Source: Timema cristinae
Taxonomy: Eukaryota > Arthropoda > Insecta > Phasmatodea > Timematidae
NCBI GenBank assembly: GCA_039000515.1
Contig: JBCFYV010011164.1
Span: forward strand, 34,245,021-34,309,020
Direction: 5' to 3'
Length of the DNA stretch: 64,000 bases
The notes under the pieces were generated by a model. The model made no database searches, was not told the DNA's origin, and was given only the letters and a program-made list of their open reading frames with translations. Positions 56,737 to 64,000 of the stretch are shown in pieces (the stretch's first letter is position 1; each line of letters begins with the position of its first letter). The position numbers were made by a program, and so were the translations under genes.

Positions 56737-56938
56737 GTGGACAATCAATCTGGTTCACCTTTTCCGTGCCTAGCCGAGATTGTTTTGACAGATATGATCC
56801 TATTGGCTGTTTCTGACTCGCTCATCAATTTTAGTTTCAGTAACGCCTGCACGTCATGCGATTTTATTGAATTACTACAAGATTTGTTTGGGAGGGAAAT
56901 GTCAAAACAAGAGGCAATCCAGGCGAAGGTAGTGATAC
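56737..56938 (+). CDS. Candidate internal exon, unknown protein
   Basis: 202 bp between an acceptor (GTGCTTTTCCAG/GTGG) and a donor (GGCGAAG/GTAGTG). It is open in the frame VDNQSGSPFPCLAEIVLTDM, then a leucine/serine-rich stretch and DFIELLQDLFGREMSKQEAI. The composition (helix-forming, balanced charge) and local G+C rise favour coding; stops close the frame just past the donor. No family recognised, no neighbouring exon found, and no repeat overlap. It could belong with the other + strand candidates at 41.8 and 53.5 kb, but nothing links them. Confidence 0.32.
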
Positions 56939-56964
56939 AACCCTAGAATTAAAAATCAAATAAT

Positions 56965-57190
56965 CTTAATTGGTGGACACGCGAACTGAACGTCAAGCTC
57001 ATCTGGTCTGGTTTACTAGTTTCAGGGAGGTCAAGGATCGAATCCCAGTTAGGTTTACTTATAAGTTTTTTCCTAAATCGATTTTAATTCCCACTTAACG
57101 CAAATGCGAATACATTTATTCACTCTTACCACTTTAGTGTAATTAAGTGTGGATAGCCTGGTTGGGTAGTAATACGTAGGGGTAGTAAAA
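56965..57190 (+). mobile_element. SINE-B copy, fairly complete
   Basis: GGTGGACACGCGAACTGAAC, GTCAAGCTCATCTGGTCTGG, GGTCAAGGATCGAATCCCAG and GGATAGCCTGGTTGGGTAGT, in family order. Confidence 0.75.
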
Positions 57191-57399
57191 TATCAACAAA
57201 TTTTTTGATGATGTTTGAAAGGTAATATATAAACTTCCTTCACTTACGCAACATTAGTACCTAAATGTATTTTCGGACAAGTTGGTAGACACATTATTGT
57301 ACTTAAAAATAGAGATTTAGTAGGTTTCGTATTGTTTCTAGGTTATGAAAGTCATAACATGAGGTTTTGACTATGGATCTCATGAAAATGTCACCATGA

Positions 57400-57490
57400 T
57401 GAGTTAACGGCTGGGGGCTGGATGTTGTGTCTGTTCTAGGTCGTGTGCTGATACAATCAGTCGGTTCACAAAGTGCAAGTTACCTCAAGT
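57400..57490 (+). mobile_element. SINE-D 3' part
   Basis: ACGGCTGGGGGCTGGATGTT, GTGTCTGTTCTAGGTCGTG and CAATCAGTCGGTTCACAAAG match the flank of the nested copy at 60160-60250. Confidence 0.55.
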
Positions 57491-57494
57491 AATT

Positions 57495-58020
57495 GAGAAT
57501 TAAAATAATGATTACATACCCCAATGGATTGCCCAATATTTCTTTCAGCCTTACCCACTTCGCAATACTGTAGAAAATAATAATTATAATAATAAATCAC
57601 CATCATCGAAGTCCTATTAGGTACCAGTCTGACTTCAAATATGTCAATATTTGGTTTTACTATACACATGGATAGCCAGGAAGAGAATAGCTGAAAGAAA
57701 ATGATTAGAATTTTATCTATAATATTTATTTATATAAAAACGGTAAATCACAAATACAAAAACTAGTTACAACTAGTGATATTTTACTTTTCTTGCAATC
57801 AAAACAGCATTACAACTCAATTGTATAATAACGACGATAATTTGTTATACTCTAACAACTAAAAAACATTGTTTAAAGATCTAGTCCCATACCCCCGGTT
57901 AGAACCTCTGCACTGTAAAATTAAATATATTCATAACCAGTTTTTAAGTTTGTGTCACGAAGCATTATGGATCAACAATTAATATTCCAGCAAATATTGT
58001 TGCGCCTCTAGAGCAGATAC
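57495..58020. other. AT-rich, no gene seen
   Basis: No supported features. The 67-codon - strand frame at 57466-57669 has no domain. Confidence 0.4.
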
Positions 58021-58035
58021 TACTATAAATTTTTG

Positions 58036-58055
58036 CGAGCGTGTGAATCAAGCTT
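58036..58055 (-). mobile_element. Stray terminus of MITE J
   Basis: GCGAGCGTGTGAATCAAGCT duplicates the terminus at 58550-58569, just outside the complete copy; probably a remnant of another insertion. Confidence 0.5.
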
Positions 58056-58075
58056 TATTCATTGTTATTATTACT

Positions 58076-58569
58076 GTGGATTCACACGTCCGCGAAAAAC
58101 AAGCGCAGACATAAACGTGGTCACGTGACGAGTTCTAAGCCAACACAAGATTTCCGCTTAATCGGCGCGAGCTGTTCTGAGAAGTTCAATTTTCTCTACT
58201 TTGCCCTTTCTGATCGAGATGTTAGGCACAGGAGAACCAATAAAATCTCAGAACTTACCATCTAAAATCATTGCGCATGCGCTTTACAGCCAGAATCCAG
58301 CACAGTTTCATTGTGAGGAAATTTGAAACAGCCCGTTAAAAAAGGCGTTAATGTAAAGCGCGTTTATCGATATATTGGATTGTGCCACGACACAGCGTTT
58401 ATATTGTAAGCAACCATCGGGACAATATCTAAATATATGTTATCCACTAGAAAATAAAATATTTAATAATCACTGTTTTAAAGCATTAAACACATCACGG
58501 GTCAACTTAAAAGTGTGAATTACTGCGCAGATTCTGCCTTTTATTTTTCGGCAGAGCGTGTGAATCAAG
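58076..58569 (-). mobile_element. MITE J, uninterrupted copy
   Basis: The reverse complement begins CTTGATTCACACGCTCTGCC and ends TTTTTCGCGGACGTGTGAATCCAC in split form. Interior matches to 17876-18053 and 21983-22249 include TTTTCTAGTGGATA, GATGGTTG, GCTGTGTCGTGGCACAAT, CCGATTAAGCGGAAATCTTG and CGTTTATGTCTGCGC. It serves as the empty site for the Harbinger insertion. Confidence 0.85.
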
Positions 58570-58960
58570 CTTAAGTATAGGCACAAGTGCGCACTGAAAA
58601 AAAGAAGAAGAAAAGAAACGAAAAACTCTCAAGGCGGCAAAAAGATTTCATATTTCTTTTGTCGCTTTTTTCTTTTCCATTTATGCTGCTCTCTCTCTCA
58701 CCATTCATAAAATTTTGCCCTATTCATCCTTTCATAATCCTATGCTTTATTTCCAAGCTATTCACTGGCACTGTAATCCGACTTTTAGTTACCTGTAGTT
58801 TCCTTTTTGTTTCATAAATCCTTTTGTAAAAATTTCCTTAACGCTCATCTAAATCATTAAAATCTCATTTTCCTATCTTACTGACAGAGAGTCTTTTTAA
58901 ATTGATTACCTTACCTATTCACCATGTAAATAAAGGATTTATCTAACTGATAAGTGACCC
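58570..58960. other. No gene seen
   Basis: An A/G-rich run (58599-58622) is followed by T/C-rich DNA. The 76-codon frame is low-complexity. Confidence 0.4.
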
Positions 58961-58964
58961 GAAC

Positions 58965-59100
58965 AGGTGACCGAGAGGTCTAAGGTGATATATACTTGCT
59001 AGGCATGAAATTGCCGTTAAAGGAAAGGTCGGAGCTCGATTCTTCTCCGGGTGCACTAAAGGGCTGATTTTCCACATGTGAAGCTATCAATGGCTCTATT
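58965..59100 (+). mobile_element. SINE-B-like head
   Basis: GAACAGGTGACCGAGAGGTC, TAAGGTGATA, AGGTCGGAGCTCGATTCTTC and GGGTGCACTAAAGGG. Confidence 0.45.
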
Positions 59101-59144
59101 TTCACACAGCATCTTTTAACACATTTAGGCTTCAGTTATTTAAC

Positions 59145-59290
59145 TACACTAATTGGGTGAGGATAAAAAAAAGGTATCGCATAGAGGGAATTTACCAGTA
59201 TTTGCCATCCTAAGTACACCCGGACAGGATTCGAATCCTGACCTCGTCACTGTTTGACGTACACGTGCCCACCGGTACGAGCTTTATCAT
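59145..59290 (-). mobile_element. SINE-B-like fragment, antisense
   Basis: TAAGTACACCCGGACAGGAT, TCGAATCCTGACCTCG and GACGTACACGTGCCCACCGG are the antisense B box and head. Confidence 0.55.
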
Positions 59291-59354
59291 GTTGTTCGCC
59301 CATATTCTTCCCATGCACTTCCTTTAAATATTCTTCGCATCCTTACTGTATTTT

Positions 59355-59374
59355 GTGTGTGTGTGTGTGTGTGT
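59355..59374 (+). repeat. (GT)n microsatellite
   Basis: Ten GT units without interruption. Confidence 0.9.
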
Positions 59375-59696
59375 GAAGGACCTGTACAAATAAAATGACA
59401 AAATAAGGTCATGGCTCTAAATGTGTTGTGGACTATTACATAATGATAATATAATCGGATCAATTATACAACCATCTGAATCTCGCAGTACAATAGATTT
59501 AATCAAAGTAGAAAAAGGGGGGATTTCTCACCCTCGACAGAGTGCATTTCTTTAAAACATCACTATTATCATTCTCTTCAATTGGATTAGACCGATTGAA
59601 CTAGAGAGGATGGATTGAGGATTTTTTTTTTTTCCACAAATTAATTTTTCACTCTCTTCTTAAGCTTATGATATTGAATTTCCTCTTTCTCTGCTC

Positions 59697-60260
59697 TCGA
59701 ACGTCCGACACCTTATCTCAGTCGGTAGCGTGTCTGTCTACTGAACTAAGGGTCCCGGCTTTATTCCTGGCATGGCCGGAAAATGTATCATTGGTGAAAT
59801 TTGGGCTTACCCTTTCATAATGATGACTAACGGCTGGGGTGACCTGGTGGTCTAGGGGTAAGGTGTCGACTTCTGTGCTGGCGGCCGGGGTTCAATCCTC
59901 GGTCCCGGCACAGATTTATCTGATTTCCAAACCCTTCCTCACCTCTGACAAGATATCTTGTGAATGTGGGGAATGCCAGGCCTCCACCGTGGTTCGGATT
60001 CCACGTTAAACTGTAGGTCCTCCATTCATCTCACAATCACCCTACCATTACACATTAGCGTAAGTGCGTATAACCCGAACGGGTAGTAAGACGCGGTGCT
60101 AATAATAATAAAATAATAATAATAATAATAAAATAATAATAATAATAATAATAACTAACGGCTGGGGGCTGGTTTTTGTGTCTGTTATAGATTTAAATAA
60201 GTTTATAAATCGTGTGCTTATATAATCAATCAGTTCAGAAAGTACACGTTAACTAACCTC
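59697..60260 (+). mobile_element. SINE-D interrupted by SINE-C
   Basis: Head GTCCGACACCTTATCTCAGT, A box TATCTCAGTCGG, and B-box region GGTCCCGGCTTTATTCC. The middle TCATTGGTGAAATTTGGGCT is also at 63620. The 3' part resumes at 60154 (GGCTGGGGGCTGG, CAATCAGTTCAGAAAG), matching 57410-57480. Confidence 0.7.
59840..60153 (+). mobile_element. SINE-C nested in SINE-D, with target-site duplication
   Basis: Complete head, body and tail with a long (AAT/AAAT)n tail (60103-60153). ACTAACGGCTGGGG at 59826-59839 recurs at 60154-60167. The long tail suggests a relatively young insertion. Confidence 0.92.
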
Positions 60261-60507
60261 ACATAAATGAAAAATTTAAAAAAATAAAAGAACCCTCCAG
60301 ACCTTTCCTGTTTTCATGGAATAAATTCTTATAATAATTATACATCTATGTTTATTTCTTACGCCGTATATATGCGTATTTTCTACAGATACATTTATAC
60401 ATGTTTATATCTTCTAACCATATAAATTCCTATTTCTACTATAGATTATATAATTTATGCATATTTCTTACAGTAAATGTATATGGCTATTTATACCATC
60501 ATATATA

Positions 60508-60812
60508 TCAACTCGCAGTGCTCTTTCTTTGCAAGTGGATGTAAACTAATGTAGTTCCAGAGCATTTTTTTTTATAGGTCTTAAACTGTTTGGCCACAAG
60601 AGACCTCCAAAGAAAGGTTCGCACCGACTACGCCATTTTGATTTTTGAGGGGGGGGGGGAGAGGTTAGACATGGAATTTTTTAACTTTTTGGATTTTTAC
60701 CATCGGTTACAGGCTAAAAGCTAAAAGTTTGCCAAATTTCAAGTTTCTAGATCATCTGGAAGTGGGTAAACATAAATGTTAGTGAGTGAGTAAGCCATGT
60801 GGCTTTATAGTA
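60508..60812 (+). repeat. Dispersed repeat F, copy 2
   Basis: TTTGCAAGTGGATGTAAACT, AGAGACCTCCAAAGAAAGGT, GTGAGTGAGTAAGCCATGTG. Lacks the GC hairpin seen before copy 1. Contains a G-run at 60649-60659. Confidence 0.7.
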
Positions 60813-60913
60813 GTAGACACTTATCTCAAACCATATATGATATTTATAACATAGGCATACATATAATGTATATTGTTTAAACATATATATGTTTAGCGAG
60901 TGCGAGAGATTCT

Positions 60914-61115
60914 GGCCCAGTTTCATAATCAAGCTTAGTACGCCTCAAGTGTGGTGCTACAGTAAATACAGGATAACACCTAACTAAATTTGAATGGAAT
61001 GGGCCACTTTCACATATGAAATTGGCCCATTCCATTCTGGTGTAGGTAGGTGTCGTCCTGTATTTACTGTAGCACCACACTTAAGGTGTACTAAGCTTGA
61101 CTAAGAAACTGACCC
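60914..61115. mobile_element. Palindromic 202-bp MITE, copy 3 (older)
   Basis: GGCCCAGTTTCATAATCAAG ... CTAAGAAACTGACCC. Same length as the other two copies but with more mutations, many of them compensated on the opposite arm (for example GTGTGGTGCTAC versus GTAGCACCACAC, where copies 1 and 2 have GTGCGGCGCTAC). TTA on the right side only. Confidence 0.85.
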
Positions 61116-61539
61116 TTAAGAGAGAAATATCCTACTCCTCCCCAGGGCCAACACTTCAATCTTCGCCGACATGCATGTGGTAGAGGGAAAAAAATCAATA
61201 AATAGACTGTATACCATGCCTTTTTCAGTCACGCTACCAACATAATAAAATAACACCAAGTCACTTGTTGAGTCGTGCGATTTCTCTTTGAACTGAAATT
61301 TCGTCATGGTGATAGGCGACTGTACTCACCCGTACACTCTGAAAACAATAAATTGGACACCTTTTTGACAGCACAAGCCAGTGGTCATGTGATCATAGCT
61401 GTCAGATAATTAATAGTTGTAATTAAAAAATACCTTTAGCTATATCAAGTTTTGTCTTTCTATGTTTCTTGGTTTTGGATCGTCATCTTTACCACAAAAA
61501 AAAAACTTACAAATTATGTTTTATTTAAATGATCGGATA

Positions 61540-61765
61540 TTATGTATTCGCTGCGGTTGACACGTGGAAAAAGTCTTCATTCTTTGGTTTATTGCAGATG
61601 GGGAGTTCTGAGTTTGAATCCTGGCCGTTTTCAGGCATACTAAAGTATTTTTACTAAATGATTTATTATTCTCCCTCCAAGCAAATGCATGTACTTATCC
61701 TTCTAATTTTTACCTTTTCCATCCCTATTCTTCATTAGTGTAAATATACAGATATTAATCACGAG
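61540..61765 (+). mobile_element. SINE-B copy
   Basis: CGCTGCGGTTGACACGTGG, GGGGAGTTCTGAGTTTGAAT, CCTGGCCG and TTCATTAGTGTAAATATAC. Runs into repeat H. Confidence 0.6.
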
Positions 61766-63136
61766 TAAAAAAAAAGATGTTACGGAACACTACACGGACT
61801 TTCTCGCTCTATTGTTTAAAAATGGAGATATTTACTCAAAGCTCGTAATATATGTTAAACGAAATAATATACACTAGAAAACCCAAGCATAAATTGCACT
61901 ATACCTACGTACAAACATTTTTTTAATCCCAGTTTTAAAATTTTATAATTTTATTTCTAAAGAATGTCCTCATTTGTAGATTTGGACCAATAAAAATGGT
62001 CCATTTTGGGTCCACAAGGGTCAACAATTCGTATTAAAATTTCGACTCTCGGTTAAAATTCATACATTTTATTAGGTGTTTCACATCTTGAAGTCATCGC
62101 ATTGCTATTCAATTCCTCATTTATAAATTTTGACCAATAAAATATGTAAAAATTGACTATTAGGTCTAAAATGAAGGAGGTAGATCATTGTTATACAAAC
62201 ATTTCTCCTAAGAGCTTGAAGGTAAAATAGCAAACTTTTTGAGAGACTTACTTATATTTAAATACTCTATGGCATTACAGAACTATTGCGTTATTAAGTA
62301 CAACCAAAGCTCACAGAATTGTATTAACATATTTGCCAATATCTAAGAAACTGTTGGTTTTATAAAAATACATTTTCTTATAAAGTTTTTAATTTTTAAT
62401 AGTACTACAATTTTGCAATGATAAGTTATTTAGTATCTCAAATAGTTGTGGAGATACGAAAATACACGTTTTTGTAAAGTACCCAAAAATTCATTTTCAT
62501 AGGAAAATGGAAATATCAATTTCATTTATATTATTAATCGATGCCCAGATACCATTTCTTAACAAAATCCTTAAAGCCGATTTTGAGAAAATCGATTGTT
62601 TCCTTTTTCACATTTTATTAATCTACTCAGATACACAGACAGACGGCATTGCAAAAACAACTTTTTATGGTTCGGGGGTGTAGTGAGACGTCGACATCAA
62701 TCAACATTTCAGGTTAGATTTTTTTATGGCCGCAATACTTTACCCTGAGTGTTCGAAAAGTTCAAATATATATATAAAAATTGCGTATAGTTTGAAAGTT
62801 ATTGGTTTTATGAAATTATGCTTTAAAATATTTGTATTGTAAATAGACTACATATTTACGATGGTAAGTAATTTCATATCTCGAAGAGTTTCTGAGATAT
62901 GATAAAAAATGAGATTTACGCATCTGACCGGAGTCCTTAAAGTCATTTTGCCGAAATATTGAGAGTAGCCAAACAGTTTATGCTCTAGTCGGAGATGCAG
63001 AGACAGCAGACGGAAATTCAAAAAACACCTTTTCGGATTGGGGAGATTCACGTCGAGATTCATCAAAATCTCGATTTCGATTTTTTTAACGATCACAATA
63101 CTTTCTATACCTATAAGATAGCGAGAAAGTAAAAAG
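61766..63136 (+). repeat. Composite H-E-E repeat, second copy
   Basis: H at 61766-62230 without the hAT-like insertion, then E units at about 62330-62760 and 62765-63136. Same order as 28223-31020. Confidence 0.75.

Positions 63137-63161
<25 letters not shown>
63137..63161 (+). repeat. (AT)n microsatellite
   Basis: Uninterrupted AT dinucleotides following the second E unit. Confidence 0.85.
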
Positions 63162-63168
<7 letters not shown>

Positions 63169-63544
63169 GAATATTGCAAATGGCGTAGTAGCCTCTCAAA
63201 CGCATGATCATACGTCGAGTAGATCTACAATTTGAACAACTGTTTGTTTTCGTGATACAAGTGCAAATTATTGATTAGGTTACTCGAGCATCGATGGATC
63301 GGATGGGTTTGCCATTATTTGCGTAGTTCCCCGTAAATTATCCCTGAGACTAACTAATTTTTAATGTCATCCGTGAAAGTTATCTCCATGTTGCTGATAA
63401 CTATTCAGCAACTATTATTATCACCTTGTGGAGAAAATTAACTATATGTTTGTACTGAACAATATTTTTATTAATTTAAGCCAGTAAAATGTTTTACTAT
63501 AAAACCGCAAAAACACCCCCCTTAACTCGCGCCCCATACATTCC

Positions 63545-63645
63545 CGACTTAATTGATGGGGGATCCATCGGTCTACTGAGCCAGGGGCCACGAGTTTAGC
63601 TCCCTGCACAGGCTAAATTTATCATTGGTGAATTGTGGAGGTTAG
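63545..63645 (+). mobile_element. SINE-D fragment
   Basis: ATCGGTCTACTGAGCCAGGG and TTTATCATTGGTGAATTGTG match 59735-59805. Confidence 0.5.
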
Positions 63646-64000
63646 GGTCGAGAAAGGGAGATGTCATTGCATTAATTATAGTATTAGGTTAATTTGTGGG
63701 TCATATTCTAATATAATTTGTCGGTTCTGAAATTGTATGTTAGATATCGTTAGTAAAAATAAAAGTTTTTTGTTCGCATGACAATTTACAAACATATGAA
63801 AATCTCATGAATATGCTCTTGTAACCGTGGTTTAAATTCATGGTTATGGTGGTTTGGTAAAGTTAAATGAAATAATGTATCTCGGAATTTGGTGAGCTCC
63901 TTTGGTAGATCAATGGCAAATCCGGGTTTCATTAGTGGATTTCCGAATTGAATAAAATATGTTCGGGTCTTAAAGACACTAGATTCCTTGATTTCCTCTA

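Noticed and set aside
642..60153. SINE heads as functional tRNA genes
   Set aside because: Each is fused to a SINE body and shared tail, the acceptor stems do not close cleanly, and copies vary.

Overview
The window reads as AT-rich intergenic or intronic DNA from an invertebrate animal. Evidence for this is the spliced PIF/Harbinger transposon genes, tRNA-headed SINEs with (TAA)n tails, hAT-, Helitron- and MITE-like elements, decayed non-LTR reverse transcriptase fragments, and the absence of bacterial-style ORFs, operons or ribosome binding sites. I cannot name the phylum; a marine invertebrate is a guess. No complete host gene is visible. Three short stretches (41.8, 53.5 and 56.7 kb, + strand) look like possible host exons, at low confidence.

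Layout. 0-13 kb: SINE copies, a small Helitron-like element (2494-2851) and a large unclassified repeat (4.9-6.65 kb) whose pyrimidine-rich half flips to a purine-rich half. 14.1-15.6 kb: an inverted repeat with 420-bp arms that differ at one base. 16-17 kb: a SINE inserted into another SINE. 17.9-22.2 kb: a 3.9-kb PIF/Harbinger DNA transposon inserted in a MITE. It carries a decayed two-exon DDE transposase (- strand) and a decayed two-exon MADF partner gene (+ strand), with the exons of each lying in the other's intron. 23-26.5 kb: SINEs, a 202-bp palindromic MITE and dispersed repeats. 27.5-28.2 kb: an 11-copy 62-63-bp minisatellite. 28.2-32.8 kb: composite repeats, one interrupted by an 876-bp hAT-like element. 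33-41.6 kb: many SINE copies, two more MITEs and a LINE fragment. 43.7-44.15 kb: a palindrome holding two divergent tRNA-like units. 46.27-48.8 kb: a 2.5-kb element with ~535-bp terminal inverted repeats around an intact 96-codon ORF of unknown function. 49.6-54.7 kb: SINEs and a LINE reverse-transcriptase remnant cut by a MITE. 55-64 kb: degenerate repeats, an empty-site paralogue of the Harbinger-bearing MITE, a second nested SINE, and second copies of repeats from 25-31 kb.

How the parts relate. Three SINE head types (called A, C and B here) end in related 3' sequences containing CCCGAACGGGTAGTAAGACG, which suggests one LINE machinery mobilised them. Target-site duplications can be read for six insertions. 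Within-window paralogues give pre-insertion sites for the Harbinger and the hAT-like element. The most unusual objects are the interleaved Harbinger gene pair, the long-TIR element with its own small ORF, the tRNA-like palindrome, and the near-perfect 420-bp inverted repeat. Family letters are local labels, not database names.
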